In this document: positions 35,316-43,912 of the stretch, in pieces
Layout of the letters: the number at the start of each line of letters is the position of its first letter
Numbering within the stretch: position 1 is the stretch's first letter
Assembly: GCF_032268605.1 (NCBI RefSeq)
Contig: NZ_CP130318.1
Coordinates: 1,271,001 to 1,335,000 of the forward strand
Source of the DNA: Paenibacillus aurantius
GTDB taxonomy: Bacteria > Bacillota > Bacilli > Paenibacillales > NBRC-103111
DNA length: 64,000 nt
Reading direction: 5' to 3'
Notes under the pieces: generated by a model
Databases searched by the model: none
What the model was told of the DNA's origin: nothing
Seen by the model: the letters and a program-made list of their open reading frames with translations, nothing else
Program-made: the position numbers and the translations under genes

Positions 35316-37286
35316 TTAATAATCAAGGACGATCATTTGATGGTTCTCCAGCTTCGGTACCCGGAGGCGGACTGAGCCGAGCTCTTCGGTGTAGGCAAGG
35401 GGCTGGCGCTGGGGAGCCAGATAGGCTCCACTAACCCGCTGAGGAAACCGCAGGGTCACCTCCACGTCATAAACCGGAAGAATATCCTCAATGACTTCGA
35501 TGCCCGTTCCCCGTTTAACGGGAGAAGCATAAAGAAGGTGGGCCACATAACGGCTTTGGTCCTTCTGGTGCTGAACGGTCGCGACCCCTTGGGCAGGGAG
35601 GCTGGTGCGTAAGGTATGCCGTCCGGCAAGAAGACGGTCGAGGGCATAGCGGACCATTTCCTTCAGAACCAGGCTGCCTTTCTCGGCATAGTCGGTGAAT
35701 ACGTTCCATGCGACATAGATGCCCTGCTCGCTTTCGACCATGCCGGGACCACCGGAACGGCCGCTGCTCGGCGTATGCTGATGGGAGCAGAAGGTGAACA
35801 CGTCGCGGTTAAAATAAGGGTCTTCTCGGCGCCCCAGCTCTCTGGCTCCCTCGAGAAGCTCAATGCGCTGGCCCGGCCCATACATAATGAAGGCGGCGTC
35901 CTTGAACGGTCCGGTCCCTCCTTCCAGTGGACGGTAATAATCGGGCCGGTAAGGATTCTCGCCTAGCCACCGGATGCCCAATGGCAGGACGTATGTCTCG
36001 TTCGCGGAATCGAGTCCCGATTGTCCGGTAGCGAGAAGCTTCCCGCCTTGGGAGAGGAAGGCTTCCAGCTTGGCACGCAGAGGCTCATCGACAACTACCG
36101 CGTCAGGCAGGATAAGGACCTTGTAGCGGCCGAAATCGGATTCCTTGTCCAGCACGTCGAACAGGTACTTTCCTTCCAGCAGGATACGCACGGCCCCCGC
36201 ATCCGCTTGGGCGGTACGGGTCTCCTTCTCTTCGGGACCAGCGGCTTCCACGGACAGAAGGCCAATATCCGCTACGTTCTCCGCGCCGCGCGCCCATTCT
36301 TCCTTCGCTTCTACTTCCTCATACGCCGAGCCAATTAAGGCGTACGTCGCTTCGTCCATGAGCCCCTCCGGATGGAGCTGATCCCCGATGGAGCAATGGG
36401 CTCCGTTCGCCAGGCTGAGGGCGGTCTCGTAGCGAAGGGCGTTCGGATGCTTATAGCCACCGAACTCACCCCAGCTCGTGTGAAATTTCCCGGTCATGCC
36501 CAGGAACTCCATGCCAAGAGGCTGGGCATAGCGGGCGGATAACGGGAAATGGTCGTAGCCCCATCCTCCGGTCGGAAGGGACTCCAGCTCCAGATGAGTA
36601 TTCATCCGAGCGAGATCCCGCCTTCCTCTTCGGATGTGCCCGCCGTTGTGGAAGATCTTCATCCCGGGCTTGAGCGCGTGGACCGTTTCCGCCACCCGTT
36701 TCGTGTAGTTCGCATACGTCCGCTCCCATAAGAGCTTCCTATCCGAAGGATTGCGCGGGTCTCCGCCTTCCTTGCGGATGGAGGCCACACAGGAATGGCA
36801 GTAGCATTCCCGAACCCCGACAATGTCAAGGAAAATGCCGTCCGCGTCATAGTTGGCGCTAACCTCTTCAATCTGGGGGAGGAGGACGTCGAGATAGGGG
36901 GAATTCATACAAAATTGATGGTAGCCGGGCTTCAGGAAGCCCTTCACCCAGTTCGTTTCATCCTGGGCGTTGCGGATAAGCCACTCGGGATGCACGCGAG
37001 CGAGCTTCTCATCCAGGCCGGCGGACAGGTAAACGGGGGTCAAAACGCCGATTTCATGCGCAGCTTCGATCATGGCCCCAAGCAGGTCAAACGTAAGGCC
37101 GGGATGAATGGTGTTGGCCTGGGAAGGGTGATACGCCCAACCGTGATGGCATTTGGAGAACACCGTGACCGAGTCCACATGTCCCTTCTGAAGCATTCTT
37201 TGAAACTGGGATTTGTCAAAATGCTTACCGATTCCGTTAATGGCCTCCGAGGTATGGAAATCGAGATGAACCTGCCGGAAACGCAT
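35316..37286 (-). CDS. Glycoside hydrolase-like protein (GHL6 / beta-galactosidase trimerisation type)
   Basis: 656 residues without signal peptide, so cytoplasmic. The N-terminal TIM-barrel-like domain (about 1-330) matches the putative glycoside hydrolase group GHL6: LDFHTSE, CHHGWAYHPS, and YDADGIFLDIVG with acidic residues in catalytic position. A Rossmann-like domain (about 340-480, VLILPDAVVVDEPLRAKLEAFLSQGGKLLATG) resembles the beta-galactosidase trimerisation domain, and a beta-rich tail follows. The substrate is not known. A divergent AraC regulator with a cupin domain suggests sugar-induced control. AAGGAG lies before the ATG at 37286. Confidence 0.78.
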   Translation of the reverse strand: MRFRQVHLDFHTSEAINGIGKHFDKSQFQRMLQKGHVDSVTVFSKCHHGWAYHPSQANTIHPGLTFDLLGAMIEAAHEIGVLTPVYLSAGLDEKLARVHPEWLIRNAQDETNWVKGFLKPGYHQFCMNSPYLDVLLPQIEEVSANYDADGIFLDIVGVRECYCHSCVASIRKEGGDPRNPSDRKLLWERTYANYTKRVAETVHALKPGMKIFHNGGHIRRGRRDLARMNTHLELESLPTGGWGYDHFPLSARYAQPLGMEFLGMTGKFHTSWGEFGGYKHPNALRYETALSLANGAHCSIGDQLHPEGLMDEATYALIGSAYEEVEAKEEWARGAENVADIGLLSVEAAGPEEKETRTAQADAGAVRILLEGKYLFDVLDKESDFGRYKVLILPDAVVVDEPLRAKLEAFLSQGGKLLATGQSGLDSANETYVLPLGIRWLGENPYRPDYYRPLEGGTGPFKDAAFIMYGPGQRIELLEGARELGRREDPYFNRDVFTFCSHQHTPSSGRSGGPGMVESEQGIYVAWNVFTDYAEKGSLVLKEMVRYALDRLLAGRHTLRTSLPAQGVATVQHQKDQSRYVAHLLYASPVKRGTGIEVIEDILPVYDVEVTLRFPQRVSGAYLAPQRQPLAYTEELGSVRLRVPKLENHQMIVLDY

Positions 37287-37530
37287 GCTTCTTCAACTCC
37301 TTGATGGGGTGATCCTCTTCCTAAGGAAGGGGCTTGACTCGTCTGCTTGCTTTCTAATGTAACCGCTCTTAGAGAAGGCGTACAGAGCCGATTCCGGATG
37401 GACATAGCACATTTTCGACTTGTTGAGAGCCACGACTTGCCGTATTATGGCGTTAGGAAAGAAGGAAACCGAAAAATCTCTTCTTATTCTCGACTTCCCT
37501 CGAGAAGCGATCTAAGAACCGGAGGTTGCT

Positions 37531-38400
37531 ATGGACTGCTTGGAGCTTGCCATCCCGCCCCTGCCCCAATTTCTGACCGTCGGCCATGGGTATTGGCCGG
37601 TAGGCATGAAGCATGCTTGCCGCATGTTCCGTGTGTACGACCTGCTGGTTGTAGCCGGAGGTTGTCTGTATATGACGGAGGAGGGGAAGGAGTACGAACT
37701 GAGGGAAGGTGACATGCTTCTGCTGGAGCCGGGCCGGCAGCATTGGGGCCACAGGCCGGTAGACGAGATAACGGAAATCTATTGGGTTCATTTTCTTCAT
37801 TCGGATCCGGTGCGAAGGCTGCCGGCCGGCGACGTTCCCTGGTCCCGCCTGCTGCCGCAGGACACGGACCGGGACCTGACGCCGACTCCCCAGTATCTCT
37901 ACCTCCCGAAGCATGGAAAGGTCCAGCTGGCCGTTCTCCGTCCTCTGCTAGAACGGATGGTCGAGCTTCACCGGGCCTTCTCCCTTGGCAGCGCGGTGTC
38001 TCTTCACGCTCATCTCGCCGAATTCTTCGTCCGGCTGCAGGGGGCGGCAAGAGGAGGACAGGGCTCCCGTTCCCAGCTGATCTCGGAGAAGGCCGTGGAC
38101 TACCTCCGCCGTCATGCCGGAGAGCCGTTTCAGGCGAAACGGATGGAGGAGGAGCTTCATTTTCAGTTTGATTATCTCTCCCGCTGCCTGAAGAAGCATA
38201 CCGGGCTAAGCCCGCTGCAGTACTTGAACCGGCTCCGAATCGGACGGGCGAATGAGCTTCTGGAGAACACGGATCTGACGATTCAGGAGATCGGGGACCG
38301 GGTAGGAGTGGGGAACGGCAATTATTTCATCCGGCTTTACCGCAGGCTGACCGGCATGACACCCGGAGAGTTCCGCCAGTCGAGGCAGGGACGGGTATGA
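37531..38400 (+). CDS. AraC-family transcriptional regulator
   Basis: 289 residues. The N-terminal cupin-like sugar-sensing domain (about 15-110) is followed by two helix-turn-helix motifs in the C-terminal 100 residues (MEEELHFQFDYLSRCLKKHTGLSPLQYLNRLRI and IQEIGDRVGVGNGNYFIRLYRRLTGMTPGEFR). Divergent from the glycoside hydrolase gene, which it probably controls. Shares a terminator with the convergent CDF gene. Confidence 0.9.
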   Translation: MDCLELAIPPLPQFLTVGHGYWPVGMKHACRMFRVYDLLVVAGGCLYMTEEGKEYELREGDMLLLEPGRQHWGHRPVDEITEIYWVHFLHSDPVRRLPAGDVPWSRLLPQDTDRDLTPTPQYLYLPKHGKVQLAVLRPLLERMVELHRAFSLGSAVSLHAHLAEFFVRLQGAARGGQGSRSQLISEKAVDYLRRHAGEPFQAKRMEEELHFQFDYLSRCLKKHTGLSPLQYLNRLRIGRANELLENTDLTIQEIGDRVGVGNGNYFIRLYRRLTGMTPGEFRQSRQGRV

Positions 38401-38405
38401 CCAAG

Positions 38406-38450
38406 AAAAAGCGGAAGCGAAGGCTCCAGGCCTTACGCTTCCGCTTTTTC
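38406..38450. terminator. Bidirectional terminator overlapping the CDF gene stop
   Basis: AAAAAGCGGAAGCG / CGCTTCCGCTTTTT arms. The right arm lies inside the last codons and stop of the minus-strand CDF gene. Confidence 0.8.
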
Positions 38451-39383
38451 CTCTTCTTCCTTATGCCGCAGGAATTCCTTCCCGTATTCCCCGTGGGGAT
38501 GAATCTTGGCATGCTCCATCTGGATGGTGGAGTGCTCGATGCCGTACTTGTTTTTCAACGTTTCGTTAATGGCCAGGATGATGCAGAACGGCTGAATCTT
38601 CTCATCGATGAAGACGTGGGCGGTGAGCGAGTAATGATCCGTGGAAATGGCCCACAGGTGCATTTCGTGAACATCCTCCACGCCTTCCACAAGGCCGATG
38701 TCGCGGCGGATCTCTTCGAGGTCGAAATGCTCCGGTACCGACTCCATCAGAATCAGGTACGACTCCCGGATAATTTTGGCCCCACCGACAAAAATAATAC
38801 CACCGATGACGATACTGATAACCGGGTCCACGATCGTCCAACCCGTAAAGTAGATAATAATGGCGGAAACGATTACCCCGACCGAGCTCAGCAGATCCCC
38901 GATAAAATGCCACAAGGCGCTCTGCACGTTGAGGTTCTCTTCTTCCTTCATGCTGCGGCTCAGCACAATAGTCAGCACTATGTTGACGATTAGCCCGATG
39001 ACCGCGATCGTGAGCATGGTACCGAGCATCACCGGCTCCGGATGGATCATCCGGTTGATGCCCTCGATGAAAATTCCGACGGCGATCACCGCCAACGCAA
39101 GCCCATTCAGGAACGAGGCGATAATTTCAAACCTCAGGTAACCGAATGTATATTTGGAAGTCGGCGGCCGGGTAGCCATATAGATGGCGACCATGCTAAG
39201 CCCGAGGGCGAGCACGTCGGATATCATGTGAGCCGAGTCGGAGAGAAGCGCCAAGGAATTGGAGACCAGGCCTCCGATAATTTCCACGATGGTAAAGAAC
39301 GCGGTGAGCAGCAGGGTGGTCCACAGCGTGCGTTTGGACTTGCTTTGCTCTTTGACATGGTGAAGATGGTGGTAATCGGACAT
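38433..39383 (-). CDS. czcD: CDF-family cation exporter (CzcD type)
   Basis: 316 residues with six membrane helices and a cytoplasmic C-terminal metal-sensing domain. The metal-site HxxxD/DxxxD pairs are seen in helix 2 (LSDSAHMISD) and helix 5 (WHFIGDLLSS). A short His-rich N-terminus (MSDYHHLHHVKEQ) follows CzcD style. It exports Zn2+ and related divalent ions by proton antiport. The ATG at 39383 has GGGAGG upstream; a longer reading from 39530 is unsupported. Confidence 0.9.
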   Translation of the reverse strand: MSDYHHLHHVKEQSKSKRTLWTTLLLTAFFTIVEIIGGLVSNSLALLSDSAHMISDVLALGLSMVAIYMATRPPTSKYTFGYLRFEIIASFLNGLALAVIAVGIFIEGINRMIHPEPVMLGTMLTIAVIGLIVNIVLTIVLSRSMKEEENLNVQSALWHFIGDLLSSVGVIVSAIIIYFTGWTIVDPVISIVIGGIIFVGGAKIIRESYLILMESVPEHFDLEEIRRDIGLVEGVEDVHEMHLWAISTDHYSLTAHVFIDEKIQPFCIILAINETLKNKYGIEHSTIQMEHAKIHPHGEYGKEFLRHKEEEEKAEA

Positions 39384-39547
39384 GAAAAGCCTCCCTGCTT
39401 GAAATAAGTGGTTCGTATCCGCATTATACGCTACCCCGGCGGAGCATGCAATCCGCCTTCCTCTGCAGACAAAATGCCCTATTTTTCGAGTTTTCCCCTG
39501 GAAAAGATGGGTAATATAACAATACAACACGAGTGGAGGGGAAGCTG

Positions 39548-40513
39548 ATGAAAAAACAGTGGATTGCGGCTGTTCTGCTATGCGGACTATGCGGATTTAC
39601 GGTGAGGGCGGGGGCGGCTCCGGAGGATCCTATCCTATCCTTCCCCGTCCTGAGCGACATTCATGTACAGAGCGGGGACGCCAAGTCCCAGCGTAAGTTC
39701 AAAGCGGCGTTAGAGGATCTTAGCGAAATCAACCCGGGTGCCAATACGCTGGTTATCAACGGGGACCTCGGAAACGGAAGACCTTCCGACTATAGCGTCC
39801 TTAGTGAGATTCTGGACTCGACCGCGCATCCGCCTATTCATTTTACCATTGGAAATCATGAGTTCTATAAGGCTTACTTAAAGGGAGACAGCTGGAACCC
39901 GGACGGCTTCCCGAACGGAGAGACGGAGCAGGCCTCCATCAACCGCTTCTTGACGTTTACCGGAATGGACAAGCTGTATCACGACGCCTGGATCAAAGAC
40001 TACCATTTCATCTTCCTCGGATCGGAGCAGTTCCGTCAGTCGAATCCGGATAACGGGGATGACGCCTACCTCTCGGAAACCCAGCTTGCCTGGCTGAAGG
40101 AGAAGCTGCAGGAAGGGGCGGAGCTTAACAAGCCGATCTTCGTGTTTCTTCATCAGCCGCTGCCTTTCACGGTAACGGGAAGCAACGAAGCCCGCGGAGT
40201 GGTTCAGCATAAGGAGCTGAAGCAGATCTTGGACGCCTATCCCCAGGTCATCATGTTTAACAGCCACACGCACTACCTGCTTGGCAGCCCGAACAGCGTG
40301 TACCGCGACCGTTTTCTTATGGTCAACACCTCCTCCGCTTCAGAGCCCTGGAGTGTGAAAGCAGGACCGCTGGATGGCGATGAAAGCGAAGGTCTGGTGG
40401 TTCAGGTCTTCCCGAATGCCGTTGTCCTAAAAGGTCGTGATTTCGCCTCGAGACAGTGGATCTCCTACGCCCAGTACGTGATTCCGACAGGAAACGCCGG
40501 CAGCGGAGGGTGA
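39548..40513 (+). CDS. Secreted metallophosphoesterase
   Basis: 321 residues with a cleavable Sec signal peptide (about 1-25, ending RAGAA). Calcineurin-type metal motifs in order: SDIHVQ, INGDLGNG, IGNHEFYK, HQPLP and FNSHTHY. The natural substrate is unknown. GTGGAGGGG precedes the ATG at 39548. A hairpin with T-run lies at 40610-40642. Confidence 0.85.
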   Translation: MKKQWIAAVLLCGLCGFTVRAGAAPEDPILSFPVLSDIHVQSGDAKSQRKFKAALEDLSEINPGANTLVINGDLGNGRPSDYSVLSEILDSTAHPPIHFTIGNHEFYKAYLKGDSWNPDGFPNGETEQASINRFLTFTGMDKLYHDAWIKDYHFIFLGSEQFRQSNPDNGDDAYLSETQLAWLKEKLQEGAELNKPIFVFLHQPLPFTVTGSNEARGVVQHKELKQILDAYPQVIMFNSHTHYLLGSPNSVYRDRFLMVNTSSASEPWSVKAGPLDGDESEGLVVQVFPNAVVLKGRDFASRQWISYAQYVIPTGNAGSGG

Positions 40514-40609
40514 AATTTGTAACACAAATGAAATATTTCTGTTACGCTTCCTTAATGTGTAAAGGCTATGATAATAAACAAGACCCCCTTTTTTAATAAT
40601 ATATAACTT

Positions 40610-40642
40610 GGACCCGCCCCGTTGGCGTGGTCCTCTTTTTTT
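40610..40642 (+). terminator. Terminator between phosphoesterase and orphan gene
   Basis: GGACC-CGCC / GGCG-GGTCC arms around CCGTT followed by TCTTTTTTT. Confidence 0.8.
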
Positions 40643-40734
40643 GTGGTTGCCAATGGAATCAACATGGCCATAATAAAAGCATTACCAAGCGTGCCAAAAC
40701 GCGCTGTGTTCGTTACTTCGGTCCTAGGTTCTAA

Positions 40735-41427
40735 TCATTCAAAAAGAACAGGTAATGACTTAGATAAGCCTAACCAATTGATCGGTACCTCTTCAGGATT
40801 GTCACTATAAACGCCCTTCAAAAAACGACTAATGAAACATGCTTGGTTTTCAATTAGGATCTCTTTGATTTCGGAAGGCATTACGGGAATGGAGTAATCG
40901 TTCTTGCGGCCAAAATCGGCAAGAGGCAAAAACATTTCGAGGCTTTTTCTGTACTTGCAGTTCTTTGGAAATCGGGGCGAACTACCGGAGTCGTACTTGG
41001 ACAAACGGACAGACTTCCAGTGGGCCAGCAGCAGCGGACTCGCTTCCAGTTCCAGCACGGCAAAATGTTCGGAAGGCTCTCTTCGTTGATAAGTAGTCAA
41101 CATTTTGAAACAATCTTGTCGGGTGGGCCAAAAGAAAACATGTCTGTCAAGGTAAGATCTGAATTGTTCCACGGTGCAGTCTCTCTTCATTAAATTTGCA
41201 GGAATACGAAGATTCGGATTAACCGTTATTTCAAACCCTCCATGATAGGCCTCGTTAGTTGTCAAGCGACGTTCGCCTTCGGAGTGCGGCAAAATACGAT
41301 AGCTTGACCATAAAGAATCAAAATGTGCGATGGAAGTTAAATTTTTCGCTCTCGTAAAATGATAAACAGATTTTCTTCCGGCAGACTTTGTTATTCTGGC
41401 GATAATAGTGGCGATACTCGTGGCCAT
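40735..41427 (-). CDS. Hypothetical protein with VYHFT motif, atypical base composition
   Basis: 230 residues, no signal peptide or membrane segment. It opens with SVYHFTRAKNLTSIAHFDSLWSS, which resembles the Tyr-His-x-Thr ... N-L-x-x-I pattern at the start of DarT-like and DUF7002-like ADP-ribosyltransferase folds. No other active-site residue could be placed, so this is only a hint. The gene and its flanks (about 40.5-41.8 kb) are visibly richer in A+T than the neighbours, which suggests horizontal transfer. No antitoxin or mobile-element gene is adjacent. Confidence 0.5.
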   Translation of the reverse strand: MATSIATIIARITKSAGRKSVYHFTRAKNLTSIAHFDSLWSSYRILPHSEGERRLTTNEAYHGGFEITVNPNLRIPANLMKRDCTVEQFRSYLDRHVFFWPTRQDCFKMLTTYQRREPSEHFAVLELEASPLLLAHWKSVRLSKYDSGSSPRFPKNCKYRKSLEMFLPLADFGRKNDYSIPVMPSEIKEILIENQACFISRFLKGVYSDNPEEVPINWLGLSKSLPVLFE

Positions 41428-41832
41428 GTCATGAGATTTCTCCTTTGCGTAAACTATCAGCGGTCTTCTTGCCAGTGCTATTCCTTACAGAAGATGGATA
41501 CCTAACCGTCACTCCTATAGATAAGCTTTAGGTTCAACTAATCCGTTTATCCCTACCAAACCTTTCCCCCGTTTTGAGGATTGGCTGAAGGCTTTTTTGA
41601 CAGTCAAATAAGCGTTAAATGATCGGTAAGCCGTCATTTGCCTATGTCTGGTATGTGGCGGTTTTTCTTTTGATCTTGAATCTACCGTTCCGGAAGGCAG
41701 ATTCCTTAAGCGAACATCCCCTTCCCTTCCCGCTCCAAAGGTGATTCTTAAGAACTAAACGATTGACAACATTCGACACAAATTCTACACTGTATGTACC
41801 AAATACTGACAACCAACAAGAAGGGGATTACC
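41428..41832. other. 405-bp intergenic region, AT-rich
   Basis: No gene, RNA gene or repeat was recognised. It contains the chemoreceptor promoter at 41763-41791. Confidence 0.5.
41763..41791 (+). promoter_or_regulatory. Promoter of chemoreceptor gene
   Basis: TTGACA (41763-41768), 17-bp spacer, TACACT (41786-41791). The predicted start near 41799 rules out the ATG at 41794 as start codon. Confidence 0.65.
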
Positions 41833-43854
41833 TTGGCCACTAAAGTAAAGCATTCATCGTCCGTCCTCAGCCGATTTCGCCTCCGCAGCATCAAGCTGAA
41901 GCTGCAGCTGTTCACCTGCCTGGTGCTCCTGGCCGCTCTCGTCTCAGCCTCGTACATCGCTCTGTCCAAAGCCTCCAAGGAGCTAGAAGAAGAAATTAAC
42001 GGCAACGCGGAAGCGACGGCCGGCATGATTGCCTCGAAGCTAGACAGCAACCTGTCCCATTACCTGACCATTCTGCAAACCTTGGCCCAAACGGGGGCGG
42101 CGTACATAGGCAGCGACTCCAAGCAGCTGGAATTCGTTCGGCAGGCACAGGCGCAGAATCCGGCTCTTACCGCTATTATCTTTGCCCACGATCTGACCGG
42201 AGCCAAGGCGGTGACCCACAAAGGAGATGCGGTCGACATCTCCTCCCGTCCTTTTATGAAGGAACTGGCGGAAGGCCGGACCACGGTTTCCGATCCGGTC
42301 ATTTCGAAGGTGGACGGATCGTTGTCCGTCATTCTGGGCGTTCCGCTGTTGAACGGACAGAAGGTCGTGGGATCCTATACGGCCTCCCTGCCGCTTGCGG
42401 AGGTGACGAAGCCCATATCGGAGTCGACCTTCGGAGCCTCGGGTTATGCCGTCCTGTTCGATTCCCAGGGCCAGGTTATCCAGCACCCGGACAAGGACCG
42501 CATGATGAAGACCAAGTCCGCCGACTACGCCTCGGAAGTCGTTCAGGCCCTGGATGCGGCAAGGAAAGGGGAGGTTACGCATTTCTTCTTCCAAGAGAAT
42601 GGGGAAACCCGTTTTGGGTTAGCCCACAGGACTTCGGGGAATTGGGTCGTTATGCTTAGCGCTCCTGCAAGCGAACTGGGCAAGCCGGTTCAGGATATGG
42701 CGGTCCATTCCATCGTCTTGATCCTTCTCGTGCTTGTCGGCGGTCTGGTTCTCTCCTATTTCTTTGCCCACGGGCTGACCAAGCCGATTAACCGGCTTAA
42801 GGGCGCCATTGAAGCGGTGGAAGCCGGAGATTTGACGGGGAAGGTGACTGTCACCAGCCGGGATGAAATAGGCCGGGCTTCGGATAGCTTTAACCGGATG
42901 ACGGAAACGCTGAACGAAATCCTCGGCGGGGTAAATGGGGCTTCTCTCCAGCTCGCGGCTTCTTCTCAGCAGCTGACGGCGGGTGCCGAGCAAAGCTCCG
43001 TCGTGACCGGGCAGATCGCCTCCTCGGTTCAAGTCGTCGCGGAAGGAGCGGAATACCAGGTCGGCAACATCAAGCTGAGCACCCGAATGATTGAGAACGT
43101 AACGGATAAAATCACCCACATTACCGAGCATGCCAAACAGGCCTCCTCCGCGGTCACCGAAGCGGCAAGCCGGGCGGAGAAGGGGGACGCCGCGGTACGG
43201 GGAGCCGTAACCCAGATGGACAACATCGAGAGGCTGATTCAAGAGCTGGCCGCGACGATTAGCGGGCTGTCCCAGCGCTCCCAGGAGATCGGTCACATCA
43301 TCGGCATGATCTCCTCCATTGCCCAGCAAACGAACCTGCTTTCGCTGAATGCGGCCATCGAGGCAGCGCGCTCCGGCGAGGCGGGCCGGGGCTTTGCGGT
43401 CGTGGCGTCCGAAATTCGCAAATTAGCGGATCAGACGGATCAGTCCGCCCGCCAAATCAGCGGCCTCATTACGAATGTTCAGACGGAGACGGGACAGGCG
43501 GACCAGGCCATGAATGCGGCTATCCTCGAAGTGGGATCGGGTCTGCAGGCCGTTCACGCGGCGGGTGTTCTTTTCGATGAAATCCACAGCCAGATTTCGT
43601 CGGTGGAAGGGCTTGTCCGGCAGGTGTCGGATTATTCGGAGGAAATTTCCATGGTAACGGAAAATATGGTCGCTTCGATCCGGTCCATAGCCGATATCGC
43701 TTCGACGAACTCCGACGAAAGCCAGAATGTAGCGGCTTCCGCGGAGGAACAGCTGGCGTCCATGGAGGAAATTACCCATTCGGCGGCATCGCTTTCCCAA
43801 ATGGCGGAAGATCTGAGGGCACTCGTGTCCCGCTTTCGGATAAAGCAAGAGTAA
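41833..43854 (+). CDS. Methyl-accepting chemotaxis protein
   Basis: 673 residues. Helix 1 at about 22-45, an extracytoplasmic dCache-type sensor (about 48-280), helix 2 at about 288-310, a HAMP domain (about 311-362) and a cytoplasmic MCP signalling domain whose hairpin tip is IIGMISSIAQQTNLLSLNAAIEAARSGEAGRGFAVVA. The ligand is not known. The start is TTG at 41833 behind AGAAGGGG; the upstream ATG at 41794 has no binding site and lies at the predicted transcription start. Single gene with its own promoter and terminator. Confidence 0.92.
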   Translation: MATKVKHSSSVLSRFRLRSIKLKLQLFTCLVLLAALVSASYIALSKASKELEEEINGNAEATAGMIASKLDSNLSHYLTILQTLAQTGAAYIGSDSKQLEFVRQAQAQNPALTAIIFAHDLTGAKAVTHKGDAVDISSRPFMKELAEGRTTVSDPVISKVDGSLSVILGVPLLNGQKVVGSYTASLPLAEVTKPISESTFGASGYAVLFDSQGQVIQHPDKDRMMKTKSADYASEVVQALDAARKGEVTHFFFQENGETRFGLAHRTSGNWVVMLSAPASELGKPVQDMAVHSIVLILLVLVGGLVLSYFFAHGLTKPINRLKGAIEAVEAGDLTGKVTVTSRDEIGRASDSFNRMTETLNEILGGVNGASLQLAASSQQLTAGAEQSSVVTGQIASSVQVVAEGAEYQVGNIKLSTRMIENVTDKITHITEHAKQASSAVTEAASRAEKGDAAVRGAVTQMDNIERLIQELAATISGLSQRSQEIGHIIGMISSIAQQTNLLSLNAAIEAARSGEAGRGFAVVASEIRKLADQTDQSARQISGLITNVQTETGQADQAMNAAILEVGSGLQAVHAAGVLFDEIHSQISSVEGLVRQVSDYSEEISMVTENMVASIRSIADIASTNSDESQNVAASAEEQLASMEEITHSAASLSQMAEDLRALVSRFRIKQE

Positions 43855-43864
43855 CCAAGAAGAC

Positions 43865-43912
43865 AGGGACTGGACGGAAAGCGGAAAGGAGCTTGCCGTT
43901 CAGTCCTTTTTT
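43865..43912 (+). terminator. Terminator after chemoreceptor gene
   Basis: AGGGACTGGACGG / CCGTTCAGTCCT arms (one bulge) followed by TTTTTT. Confidence 0.7.

Noticed and set aside
35187-35375. Small plus-strand frame after sdhB
   Set aside because: Runs over the glycoside hydrolase terminator and 3' end; composition looks random.
40500-41830. Insertion sequence or integrated element around the AT-rich orphan gene
   Set aside because: No transposase, integrase, terminal inverted repeats or target duplication could be seen.
41794-41832. ATG at 41794 as chemoreceptor start
   Set aside because: It lies at or before the predicted transcription start and lacks a ribosome binding site; TTG at 41833 has one.
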